Under the pieces are notes generated by a model that saw only the letters and a program-made list of their open reading frames with translations, ran no database searches and was not told the DNA's origin. Shown one piece after another: positions 37,629 through 45,489 of a stretch of 64,000 nucleotides of DNA; position 1 is the first letter of the stretch, and every line of letters starts with the position of its first letter. Source of the DNA: JAVDCA01 sp035293985 (GTDB lineage: Bacteria > Pseudomonadota > Alphaproteobacteria > Rhizobiales > Xanthobacteraceae); assembly GCA_035293985.1 (NCBI GenBank), contig DATGLS010000045.1:372001-436000 (forward strand). Direction: 5' to 3'. The position numbers and the translations under genes were made by a program.

Positions 37629-38597
37629 ATGCGCGCCTTCACTCGCATCGTGATTGCAGCAACCGTCGTCGCCACCGCGGCCGTCTGCCGCGCCGAGGAC
37701 CCGCCCTATCCGGTCCGGCCCGTGCGCGTCATCGTGCCGTTCGGCGCCGGCGGACCGGGCGACGTGTTCGCGCGGCTGATCGCGCAAAAGCTCGGCGAGG
37801 ACCTCGGCAAGACCTTCTATGTCGAGAACCATCCGGGCGCCGGCGGCACCATCGGCACGGCGCTCGCGGCGCGCGCGCCCGGCGACGGCTATACGCTCGT
37901 GGTGGTCAGCTCCACCTTCATGATCAATGCCTCGCTTTATCCCAAGCTGCCCTACGACTCGATCAAGGATTTCGCTCCCGTCACCATCGCGGCGACCACG
38001 CCCAACGTGCTGATCGTCCACCCATCGGTGCCGGCGCATTCCGTCAAGGAGCTGGTCGCGCTGATCCGCGCGCGGAAATACGACAACTTCGCCGCCGGCG
38101 GCATCGGCACGCCCTCGCACATCTCCGGCGAGATGTTTCGCCTCGCGCTCGACCTCGACCTCACCGCGATCCCGTTTCCGGGTGGCGGGCCGATGATCGC
38201 CTCGGTGGTCGGCGGCCACACGCCGATCGCCTTTTCGGCGCTCGCGCCCGTCGCCGGCGCCATCAAGCAAGGGCAGTTGCGCGCGCTCGCGGTCACGAGC
38301 AAGGCGCGCTCGAGCGTGCTGCCCGACGTTCCGACGCTCGCCGAGGCCGGATTTCCCGACCAGGAGAACGACACGCCGCAGGGCATTCTCGCTCCCGCCG
38401 GGACCCCGCGCCCGATCATCGAGCTCCTCTACCGCTCGATCGCCAAGGCGATGGCGACGCCCGACGTGAGGCAGAAGATGCTCGCGATCGGCTTCGAACG
38501 GGTGGCTGCGACGCCGGACGAATTCGCCGAGCGGATCAAGGCCGACATCCCGCGCCTCGCCAAGGTCATCCGCGCCGCCCACATCACGCCGGAATAG
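37629..38597 (+). CDS. Bug/TctC-type periplasmic solute-binding protein
   Basis: 322 aa; ATG preceded by GGGAGGACGA. Signal peptide (to about residue 22), then YPVRPVRVIVPFGAGGPGD, the signature N-terminus of Bug receptors, PGAGGTIGTALAARAPGDGYTL and LPDVPTLAEAGFP. Such proteins bind carboxylates, aromatics or amino acids and usually feed TctAB permeases; none is encoded nearby, which is common for this large family in soil bacteria. Confidence 0.93.
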   Translation: MRAFTRIVIAATVVATAAVCRAEDPPYPVRPVRVIVPFGAGGPGDVFARLIAQKLGEDLGKTFYVENHPGAGGTIGTALAARAPGDGYTLVVVSSTFMINASLYPKLPYDSIKDFAPVTIAATTPNVLIVHPSVPAHSVKELVALIRARKYDNFAAGGIGTPSHISGEMFRLALDLDLTAIPFPGGGPMIASVVGGHTPIAFSALAPVAGAIKQGQLRALAVTSKARSSVLPDVPTLAEAGFPDQENDTPQGILAPAGTPRPIIELLYRSIAKAMATPDVRQKMLAIGFERVAATPDEFAERIKADIPRLAKVIRAAHITPE

Positions 38598-38643
38598 GCG
38601 CAGCTCTCCGTATCGGATCGGCGCGGCCGTTGCCTGGACTATA

Positions 38644-39531
38644 CTAGGTCGGTGCGCCCATCCAGGGATGATGCTTCGCGAGCGCAGCCGCCACCCGCGG
38701 CACGCGATCATATTGATGCAGGATGGCGGGCACACGGCCGTCGGTGGTGCGCACCAGACCGTCCGCGCCGACCGCGTAGGTCGCGTCCGGCTCGAGGCCC
38801 ATGGTGGCGACGTGCACGTTGTTCTCCATGATCACGCCCGGCAGGCCGCCGTCGAGGAAGACCAGACGGTTGTGCAGGCTCGTATCGGCCCCGCCGCGGC
38901 GGCGATCGCGCAGCGGCACCGCTCGCAGCTCCGCGGCCATCCGGGCAAGATAAGAATTCATCGCCGCCATGCCGCCGATCACGATGCCGCAGCAGCTCAC
39001 CCGCTGGCGGCTCAGCGCTGCGGCCTCGTCGGGCGGCAGGAAGAGCTTCGCCCAGCGCAGATTTGTCGGCTCCTCGCCAACCGTCTTCGTCGGGTGCTCG
39101 ACATAGTAGTGGCACGCCGGCGACGTGAGATCGGCGAAAGGATTGCGCTGAAAGATCACGTCGCGCGTGTCCGTCACCATCATCTCGTCGTAGCGATCGA
39201 GATTGTCGCGCGCGATTCGGGCGTAGAAGTCGTAGCGGTGGGTGGCCGCGGGTCCGTGAATGCGCCGCGTCGTCCACATCCGGTAGGGCGTCATCCCTGA
39301 TTGCCGGACGTAAGCCTGCAGCGGCCAATTCCAGAAGTTCATGATGATGATGACGTCGCCCGCGTAGCCGGTGGCGCGCAGCGACTCGATGAAAGGACGC
39401 ATCTGCTCCGGCGTGTACCGGCTGGCGGCGCCGACGATCAGGCGGCGGCGATCCCGGTCGAGGTTCGACCTGTCGGCCGCGCCGCCTGTGCGACCAGGTA
39501 CGGGGTCTTGGCGAGCAGTGGGCCCGGCCAT
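38644..39531 (-). CDS. Putative GT-A type glycosyltransferase
   Basis: 295 aa, soluble. RLIVGAASRYTPEQMRPFIESLR is a nucleotide-sugar-domain-like first strand; MMVTDTRDVIFQRNPF contains a D-x-D-type metal motif (about residues 118-123); later ILHQYDRVP resembles family ends. This pattern occurs in uncharacterised bacterial and plant proteins of the nucleotide-diphospho-sugar transferase superfamily. Neither donor nor acceptor can be inferred, and no sugar gene neighbours it. Confidence 0.6.
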   Translation of the reverse strand: MAGPTARQDPVPGRTGGAADRSNLDRDRRRLIVGAASRYTPEQMRPFIESLRATGYAGDVIIIMNFWNWPLQAYVRQSGMTPYRMWTTRRIHGPAATHRYDFYARIARDNLDRYDEMMVTDTRDVIFQRNPFADLTSPACHYYVEHPTKTVGEEPTNLRWAKLFLPPDEAAALSRQRVSCCGIVIGGMAAMNSYLARMAAELRAVPLRDRRRGGADTSLHNRLVFLDGGLPGVIMENNVHVATMGLEPDATYAVGADGLVRTTDGRVPAILHQYDRVPRVAAALAKHHPWMGAPT

Positions 39532-39624
39532 CGATAACGGCTCATCCGGTTGCGGGAATGCGCGGACTCTATAGGGGCCGACCGACGCAAACGCCAGCGC
39601 GTGCCATTGCCAAGGTCACCGCGC

Positions 39625-39831
39625 TCATTTTTTCGTTTTCGTCAGCGCATCCCGCTGCTTCATCAGTCGCTCGAGCTCTTCGTTCTGCTGCGCGATCCGA
39701 TCCGCGTTGCGCTCCTCGTCCTGGCCGCCGGACATCGCGGCCGCCTGCTCGATCAGCTGACGGATATTGTCCTGCACGATCCTGATGCGGTTCTCGATCT
39801 CCTCGAGCGAAAGCGAATTGCCGTTGCTCAT
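39625..39831 (-). CDS. Small coiled-coil protein, function unknown
   Basis: 68 aa, MSNGNSLSLEEIENRIRIV... with heptad-like spacing through EELERLMKQRDAL. AGGAG lies 8 bases upstream of the ATG (39831). Charged and helical, no signal peptide. Likely an ordinary small cytosolic protein of Hyphomicrobiales; role unknown. A longer in-frame extension upstream overlaps the RNA locus on the other strand and is not supported. Confidence 0.7.
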   Translation of the reverse strand: MSNGNSLSLEEIENRIRIVQDNIRQLIEQAAAMSGGQDEERNADRIAQQNEELERLMKQRDALTKTKK

Positions 39832-39943
39832 GGTGGTCTCCTGGACGATTTCGACGGGCTCGGAACCCATATTCGCGGGCTTGGCTCGCGGCCACAAGGG
39901 CGCTCTCGGCGCCCTCCCGGTGCGGACGAAATGCCGCGCGCCC

Positions 39944-39972
39944 CTTCCGAATCGGAAATCACGCGCTATAAA
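39944..39972 (+). promoter_or_regulatory. Candidate promoter of the 25-codon ORF/RNA locus
   Basis: CTTCCG (39944-39949), 17 bases, then TATAAA (39967-39972). The -10 is strong and the -35 shares CTT with the alphaproteobacterial CTTGAC consensus. Transcription would begin about 39979. Confidence 0.4.
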
Positions 39973-39978
39973 GGGGGT

Positions 39979-40236
39979 CCCTGCAACGAACTGAAAGGAG
40001 GTGATCCAGTGTCTCATTGTCCATCGCCGCGGTCGCCGGCATCCATGAGCTGGATCGCCACCTCCTCCGAGGTGCGCGCCGCGTGACGTTAGGCATGTCC
40101 CGGCGAAGTGGTCACCGGTTCGCTGAATATGGACATGCCAATGAATGTCACGGTCATGCTGCCGGTGCGCGCGAGCGCACTGGCGCCGGATCGCGGCTTG
40201 ACAATGGAAGGGCTGCCCGCGAGGGCAGCCCTTCTT
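39979..40236 (+). ncRNA. Structured RNA locus with leader ORF, three hairpins and terminator
   Basis: Apparent transcript of ~258 nt. It contains a complete complement to the 16S rRNA 3' tail (GAAAGGAGGTGATCCA, 39993-40008), a 25-codon ORF (40009-40086), a hairpin closed by GGCATGTCC/GGACATGCC (40092-40100/40131-40139) enclosing GCGAA/TTCGC, a perfect GCGA-tetraloop hairpin (40161-40184, one G-T) and a 12-bp terminator hairpin (40207-40234). The ribosome-site region also pairs with codons of the ORF. Whether it acts as an sRNA or a regulated leader is inference. Confidence 0.5.
40009..40086 (+). CDS. 25-codon ORF under a full-length Shine-Dalgarno
   Basis: GTG-initiated ORF: MSHCPSPRSPASMSW...VRAA. 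The SD complements the 16S tail over ~16 bases, far beyond usual. The SD (39997-40009) can pair with codons 14-19 (40050-40065): GGAGGTG+ATCCAG with CTGGAT+CACCTCC, one 3-base bulge. Translation of the ORF itself would open this structure. The peptide has no transmembrane pattern. The strong SD suggests a genuine leader peptide, although peptide function is unknown. Confidence 0.55.
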   Translation: MSHCPSPRSPASMSWIATSSEVRAA

Positions 40237-40237
40237 C
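40207..40237 (+). terminator. Rho-independent terminator with GCGA loop
   Basis: GAAGGGCTGCCC (40207-40218), loop GCGA, GGGCAGCCCTTC (40223-40234), then TTCTT. A perfect 12-bp stem and a T-rich tail end the structured RNA locus. Confidence 0.85.
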
Positions 40238-40239
40238 TT

Positions 40240-40334
40240 GGTAGCCCGCCTTTCTTGTCGTCCGCGCGAGCGAAGCGACACGCGGAGAGAGCCTCCCGGA
40301 CATCGGCGCTGACGCGCCTCATCCGGGCTACAGG
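40240..40334. repeat. GTAGCCCG...CGGGCTAC dispersed repeat
   Basis: Inverted ends TAGCCCG (40242) and CATCCGGGCTAC (40322-40333) enclose GCGAAGCGACACGCGG. Same family as 15604-15656 and 36439-36475. It lies between the terminator and the TauE gene. Confidence 0.55.
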
Positions 40335-40338
40335 CGCA

Positions 40339-41097
40339 CTACAATCCCAGCGCCTGCGCGATCAAGATGCACCCCGAGGCCAGCAGCAAGCACAGCACGA
40401 CGCGCTGAAAGGTCCGCGGCGAGACGCCCACATGGGCGCGCGCGCCGATCCAGGCGGCGACCACCGTGGCCGGCAGGCACACCAGCGCGATCCCGATCAG
40501 CGGCTCTCCGATCTGCCCGTCGATCGCCATGGCGGTGCTCGCGACGATGAGCACGATGAGATTGAACGGCTGGTAGATCGCGCGCTGGCTGCTCGTGTCG
40601 CCGCCGCGCAGCTGCAGCCAGACCAGCGGCGCCGGTGCCGAGAGGCCCGCGAATCCGCCGAGGAAGCCGCCAACGACGCCGACGATGGCATCGGCGAGCT
40701 TGCCGCCCCAGGCGCCGATCTCGCGCGGTCGCCGACCGATCAACTGATAGAGCGAATAGACGATCAGGAAGGCGCCGACCGAGGTCCGCAACAGCACCGG
40801 CGACACGGCCGAGAGCGCGCCGACGCCGACCGGGATGCCGACCACGCCGCCGACGAGAAACGGCATCATGCGCGGCCAGTCGAACGACTTGCGCACTGTG
40901 ACGACGCCGACGAGCTGCCCCGCAACCGACGCGAGCGCGACCAGCGGCGGCACCATCGGGGCCGGCAATGCGTGAAACCAGAGGCCCGAGGCGACCAGCC
41001 CGGTGCCGAAGCCGGCGAAGCCGGTGGTGAAGCCCGCGATCAGAGCACCGAAGAAGACGATGGCAAGCGTCGCGAGATCGAGCGAGGTCCCCAGCAT
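40339..41097 (-). CDS. TauE/SafE family membrane permease
   Basis: 252 aa, about eight hydrophobic segments with the internal duplication typical of TSUP proteins: FFGALIAGFTTGFAGFGTGL near the start and VVGGFLGGFAGLSAPAPLVWL in the second half, both with the glycine-rich reentrant signature. Family members export or import sulfite, sulfoacetate or other small organosulfur or carboxylate anions. Substrate unknown; not linked here to sulfur genes. Confidence 0.9.
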   Translation of the reverse strand: MLGTSLDLATLAIVFFGALIAGFTTGFAGFGTGLVASGLWFHALPAPMVPPLVALASVAGQLVGVVTVRKSFDWPRMMPFLVGGVVGIPVGVGALSAVSPVLLRTSVGAFLIVYSLYQLIGRRPREIGAWGGKLADAIVGVVGGFLGGFAGLSAPAPLVWLQLRGGDTSSQRAIYQPFNLIVLIVASTAMAIDGQIGEPLIGIALVCLPATVVAAWIGARAHVGVSPRTFQRVVLCLLLASGCILIAQALGL

Positions 41098-41161
41098 CAG
41101 GCTTGGCTAGCCGAGGCCTGTCCGACGCTCAAGCGCTTTTCACTGCGCTGCCACGTGCGCC

Positions 41162-42205
41162 TCAAGTCGGGCCTGTGACCCGCACCTCATCGCCGTCCCG
41201 CAGGAGCTTCGCGTTATACGCTGCGCTCCGCTCCGTCAGGTCTGCCAGCGCATCCACCTCGCGGTCCGGATCGCTCCAATATGTCTCGTTCTTCTCATCG
41301 TGCCGCACGAAGCGGAAGCGCACGTCCTCGATCCCGCTTTTCCCGACCGTGGCGCGCACCAGCATGCCGAGCCAGTCGCCGTGCGCGCGGCCGCCGTGGC
41401 CGGTGTGGAACGACAGGTTGCCGAGCCCATAGAAAATCGGCTTACCCTTGCGCATGCCGACGGGAAGCGAATAGTGCGGCCCGTGCCCCATCACGACGTC
41501 GGCGCCGGCATCGATCGCGGCCTCGCCGATTTCGGTCATGTACCCGAGCACGTCCTCCTTGAGGCCCCAGTGGCACGACGCCACGAGTACGTCGACGCGC
41601 GAGCGCAGCGCCGCTATGTCGTCCGCAAAGGCGCGCAGGTAGTGCTTGTCGGCCCAGGTGACGATCTCGGGCGGCACGCCCGGCCGGTTGGGCGGCGGCA
41701 TGCCGGCGCGCAGCCGCTGGGTCGGCACGTGATAGGCCGTGTGGCCGCGGATCACCGCGATGCCGGGTGCGTCGGGCAGCGCCTCGTGATTGGTCGGCCA
41801 GTAGACCGAGCTGCGCTGCAGGAAGCCGACGCGCAGGCCGCCGCGCTCGATGATCACGGGCGCGCGCGCTGCCGCGAGATCCGCGCCGGCGCCGGTGTGC
41901 GGAATGCCGAGCGCGTCGAGCCGCGCGATGGAGCCGAGGATGTTTGCCTCGCCGTAATGCACGTTATTGGCGATGCCGACGGCGTGCAGGCCGGCGAATC
42001 GCAAGGCCTCGCCGCCGACCACCGGATCGGCGAAGAAGCCCTCGTTGCCGACCGAATGGCGGGCGGGCTTGGCGAGGCAGCACTCGAGGTTGCCGAACAC
42101 GATGTCGGACGCGCGCAGCTCGGCGCCGACGCGGGCAAACGGCACCGCCGCATCAGTTACGGCCATCAGGTTGACGTCGCCGGTCAGGATCATCGTTACG
42201 GGCAT
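41162..42205 (-). CDS. CapA family (PGA synthesis-like) metallophosphatase-fold protein
   Basis: 347 aa from MPVTMILTGDV, with GGGGGA 7 bases upstream. Calcineurin-like landmarks of PGA_cap: ILTGDVNLM, IVFGNLECCL, a HWG motif (CHWGLKE) and VVMGHGPHYSL. Bacillus CapA/PgsA take part in poly-gamma-glutamate export, but most stand-alone proteobacterial members are uncharacterised and no capB/capC homologs are nearby. No signal peptide is seen, so it may be cytosolic. Confidence 0.85.
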   Translation of the reverse strand: MPVTMILTGDVNLMAVTDAAVPFARVGAELRASDIVFGNLECCLAKPARHSVGNEGFFADPVVGGEALRFAGLHAVGIANNVHYGEANILGSIARLDALGIPHTGAGADLAAARAPVIIERGGLRVGFLQRSSVYWPTNHEALPDAPGIAVIRGHTAYHVPTQRLRAGMPPPNRPGVPPEIVTWADKHYLRAFADDIAALRSRVDVLVASCHWGLKEDVLGYMTEIGEAAIDAGADVVMGHGPHYSLPVGMRKGKPIFYGLGNLSFHTGHGGRAHGDWLGMLVRATVGKSGIEDVRFRFVRHDEKNETYWSDPDREVDALADLTERSAAYNAKLLRDGDEVRVTGPT

Positions 42206-42327
42206 TTCTGGCGTCCCCCCTGCGACATCGCGATCGTTGCTACTCGCGATCATGCTGGCACAAGGGCGACCGCTCAACTACATTCGCAACCCTGAATTCG
42301 AGCCGAACAAACCACGGGAAGGACGCC

Positions 42328-43350
42328 ATGCCCAAGCTTTCACGCCGTAAATTCATGCAGAGCACCGCCGCTGCCGCGAGCGGCGTCGCGGCGTTCGGCA
42401 TCCTCACGCGGCCGGCCGACGCCGCCGAGTTCACCTTCAAATACGCCAACAACGTCGTCGCCACGCACCCGGTGAACGTGCGGCTGAAGGAGGCGGTCGA
42501 GAAGATCAAGCAGGAGACGTCCGGGCGCATGGACCTGCAGATCTTCCCCAACAACCAGCTCGGCGGCGACACCGACGTGCTCTCCCAGCTGCGCACCGGA
42601 GCCGTGCAGATGTTCAACCTGTCGGGCCTGATCCTCGCGACCTACGTGCCGCTCGCCTCGATCAACGGCATCGGCTTCGCGTTCAAAGATTACAACCAGG
42701 TGTGGACCGCGATGGACGGCAGCCTCGGCGCGCTGGTGCGCGAGGCGATCGGCAAGGCGGGCCTCACCGCATTCGACAACATGTGGGACAATGGCTACCG
42801 CCAGATCACCTCGAGCACGCATCCGATCAACGCGCCCGAGGATCTCAAGGGCTTCAAGATCCGCGTGCCGATCAGCCCGTTGTGGACCTCGATGTTCAAG
42901 GCGCTTGGCGCCTCCCCGACCGGCATCAACTTCAACGAGGTCTACACGGCGCTGCAGACCAAGGTCGTCGAGGGCCAGGAAAATCCGCTCTCGCTGATCC
43001 AGATCGCCAAGCTCTACGAGGTGCAGAAGTACACCTCCCTCACCAACCACATGTGGGACGGCTTCTGGACGCTCGCCAATACCCAGGCGTGGAGCGCTTT
43101 GCCGAACAACATCCAGGAGATCGTGGCCAAGCACGTCAACGCGGCCGCGATCGCCGAGCGCGCCGACATCGCCAAGCTCAACGACACGGTTCAGGCCGAC
43201 CTGACCAAGAAGGGTATGGTCTTCAACAAGACCGATGCGGAAAAATTCCGCGCGGCCCTGCGCACCGCCGGCTTCTACAAGGAATGGAAGGACAAGTACG
43301 GCGCGCAGGCCTGGGCCGTGCTGGAGAAACAAGTCGGCACCTTGAGCTGA
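42328..43350 (+). CDS. TRAP transporter substrate-binding protein (DctP family)
   Basis: 340 aa; GGAAGGA precedes the ATG. An RRKFM Tat-like leader (residues 6-10) and cleavage near ADAAEF (about 31). The mature part has the DctP fold markers KYANNVVATHPVNVRLKEAV, GGDTDVLSQLRTGAVQMFN and FKIRVPISPLW with the carboxylate-binding arginine near 176. Would bind a C4-dicarboxylate or other organic acid and pass it to the fused permease downstream. Confidence 0.92.
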   Translation: MPKLSRRKFMQSTAAAASGVAAFGILTRPADAAEFTFKYANNVVATHPVNVRLKEAVEKIKQETSGRMDLQIFPNNQLGGDTDVLSQLRTGAVQMFNLSGLILATYVPLASINGIGFAFKDYNQVWTAMDGSLGALVREAIGKAGLTAFDNMWDNGYRQITSSTHPINAPEDLKGFKIRVPISPLWTSMFKALGASPTGINFNEVYTALQTKVVEGQENPLSLIQIAKLYEVQKYTSLTNHMWDGFWTLANTQAWSALPNNIQEIVAKHVNAAAIAERADIAKLNDTVQADLTKKGMVFNKTDAEKFRAALRTAGFYKEWKDKYGAQAWAVLEKQVGTLS

Positions 43351-43364
43351 GGGTTAGGTGAGCA

Positions 43365-43502
43365 CAGCGCCAGCGCTCCCTCTCCCCGCGCTCTTGGCGC
43401 GGGAAGAGGGTTGGGGTGAGGGGCGTCGCTTGCTCCGAGTTCGCGGCGAGCGCCCCTCGCCCCGACCCTCTCCCCCTGAGTACCGGGAGAGGGAGCGCAT
43501 GC
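43365..43502. repeat. CCCTCTCCC inverted-repeat element between TRAP genes
   Basis: Outer arms GCGCTCCCTCTCCC (about 43370) and GGGAGAGGGAGCGC (about 43488-43501) enclose inner copies (GGTTGGGGTGAGGGGCG and CGCCCCTCGCCCCGACC). This is the common 'CTCTCCC...GGGTGAGGG' intergenic palindrome of Proteobacteria. It sits between the binding protein and permease genes of one transport system and may modulate their relative expression. Confidence 0.8.
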
Positions 43503-43512
43503 GCCTTGCGCT

Positions 43513-45447
43513 GTGGCCATTGCGACGGCAAACGCCGTGACCACCGCACCCGACCACATCGTCTCGGCCTCCGAGCAAGCGGTCGTCGCCGGCGACGCCG
43601 GCCGGCCGCTGCGCTTCGGCCGCCTCGACGCCGTGCTGGCGATCGCGACCGAGGCCCCGGCCGCGATCCTGGTCGGCGTCGAGATCCTCGTGCTGCTGAT
43701 GGGCGTGATCTCGCGCTACGTCTTCGACCGCCCGCTCACCTGGACCGACGAGCTCGCCTCCGGGCTCTTCCTCTGGCTCGCCATGCTCGGCTCGGTGATT
43801 GCGCTGCGCCGCGCCGAGCACATGCGGCTCGGCTTCGTGGTCGGCATCGTGCCATCGCGCTGGCGGGCGTTCCTCGATACCCTGGCCCTGATGGTCGTCG
43901 CCGTCTTCCTGCTGGCGATGATCACGCCGGCCTGGACTTACACCCAGCTGCAGTGGCTCATCATCACGCCGGCGTTGGAAATCCACGACAGCTTCCGCGT
44001 GGCCGCCGTCGCGGTGGGCATGGCGCTGATGCTGCTGATCGTGCTGGCGCGGCTGATCGAGCGCGCCCGCCTGATCGACGCCGCCGCCGCGCTGGCGCTG
44101 ATCCTCGTCGTCGCCGCCGCCCTGTGGCACCTGCGATCCGTGCTCACCGAGCTTGGCAACGCAAATCTCGTGATCTTCTTCGTCGGCATGGTGGCGCTCT
44201 GCGTGGCCTTCGGCACGCCTATCGCGTTCGCATTCGGCATCGCGACCCTTTCCTATCTCGCGCTCACCACGTCGGTGCCGCTCACCATCATGGCGAGCCG
44301 CATGGACGAGGGCACCTCGAACCTGATCCTCCTCTCGGTGCCCCTGTTCGTCTTCCTCGGCCTGCTCATCGAAATGGCCGGGCTCGCCCGCGCGCTCGTC
44401 GATTTCCTCGCCGCCCTGGTCGGGCATGTGCGCGGCGGCCTCTCCTACGTGCTGCTCGGCGCCATGTATCTCGTCTCCGGCATCTCGGGCTCGAAGGCCG
44501 CCGACATGGCTGCGGTCGCGCCGGTGCTGTTTCCAGAAATGCGCCGGCGCGGCTCCAATCCGGGCGAGCTCGTCGCGCTCCTCTCCGCCTCCGGCGCCAT
44601 GACGGAGACCATCCCGCCGAGCCTCGTGCTGATCACCATCGGCTCGGTCACCGGCGTCTCGATCGCGGGACTGTTCACCGGCGGGTTGCTCCCTGCCCTC
44701 GTCGCCGCCGTCGCGCTCGTCGTCGTCTGCCGCTTGCGCTCGCGCCGCGAGAACCTCGCCGGCGTCGTGCGCGCCCCCTGGCGCAAGGTTCTCTGGACCT
44801 TCGTGGTCGCGTTCCCGGCGCTTCTGCTGCCGGTGCTCATCCGCGCCGCCGTCGTCGAAGGCGTCGCGACCGCGACCGAGGTGTCGACGGTCGGCGTCGT
44901 CTACACGGCGGTGGTCGGCCTCGCCATCTACCGCTTCGTCTACGGCCGGTTCGACTGGCGCCGCCTCTATCCCGCGATGGTCGAGACCGCCTCGCTCTCA
45001 GGCGCGATCCTGCTCATCATCGGCACCGCCACCGCCATGGCCTGGGCGCTGACGCAGTCCGGCTTCTCGCGCGAGCTTGTGACGCTGATGCAGCAGGTGC
45101 CGGGCGGCCAGCTCGGCTTCCTCGCCGTCACCATCGTGGTGTTCATGATCCTCGGCAGCGTGCTCGAGGGCATCCCGGCGATCGTGCTGTTCGGCCCCCT
45201 GCTCTTCCCGGCCGCGCGTGCGCTGGGCGTACACGAGGTGCACTACGCCATGGTGGTGATCCTCGCGATGGGCATCGGCCTGTTCGCCCCGCCGTTCGGC
45301 GTCGGCTTCTACGCCGCCTGCGCGATCGGCCGCGTCTCGCCGGACGCCGCGATGGGCCGGGTGTGGCCCTATCTCGGCGCCGTGCTGGTCGCGCTCATCG
45401 TGGTCGCGCTGTTTCCCTGGCTGTCGATCGGATTTCTCGAGCGATGA
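43513..45447 (+). CDS. Fused TRAP transporter permease DctQM
   Basis: 644 aa. The small four-segment DctQ part (about 50-195; VISRYVFDRPLTWTDELASGLFLWLAMLG) is joined by an extra linker segment to the large DctM part (about 215-640) with FAFGIATLSYLAL, SGISGSKAADMAAVAPVLFPEM and FAPPFGVGFYAACAIG. Na+-driven organic-acid importer partner of the preceding DctP. GTG 43513 has no clear ribosome site; GTG 43537 is an alternative. Confidence 0.92.
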   Translation: MAIATANAVTTAPDHIVSASEQAVVAGDAGRPLRFGRLDAVLAIATEAPAAILVGVEILVLLMGVISRYVFDRPLTWTDELASGLFLWLAMLGSVIALRRAEHMRLGFVVGIVPSRWRAFLDTLALMVVAVFLLAMITPAWTYTQLQWLIITPALEIHDSFRVAAVAVGMALMLLIVLARLIERARLIDAAAALALILVVAAALWHLRSVLTELGNANLVIFFVGMVALCVAFGTPIAFAFGIATLSYLALTTSVPLTIMASRMDEGTSNLILLSVPLFVFLGLLIEMAGLARALVDFLAALVGHVRGGLSYVLLGAMYLVSGISGSKAADMAAVAPVLFPEMRRRGSNPGELVALLSASGAMTETIPPSLVLITIGSVTGVSIAGLFTGGLLPALVAAVALVVVCRLRSRRENLAGVVRAPWRKVLWTFVVAFPALLLPVLIRAAVVEGVATATEVSTVGVVYTAVVGLAIYRFVYGRFDWRRLYPAMVETASLSGAILLIIGTATAMAWALTQSGFSRELVTLMQQVPGGQLGFLAVTIVVFMILGSVLEGIPAIVLFGPLLFPAARALGVHEVHYAMVVILAMGIGLFAPPFGVGFYAACAIGRVSPDAAMGRVWPYLGAVLVALIVVALFPWLSIGFLER

Positions 45448-45489
45448 CGCGCGCGCCGTCCGATCAGGCGACGAGCTCGCCCTAGACGT

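Noticed and set aside
40108..40244. Short plus-strand frames downstream of the 25-codon ORF
   Set aside because: They run through strong hairpins and into the terminator, have no ribosome site, and are better explained as structured RNA.
43416..45485. A 689-codon plus-strand frame overlapping the TRAP permease
   Set aside because: Second frame of dctQM; the translation is Arg/Pro/Ala-rich and lacks the hydrophobic segments that the accepted frame shows.
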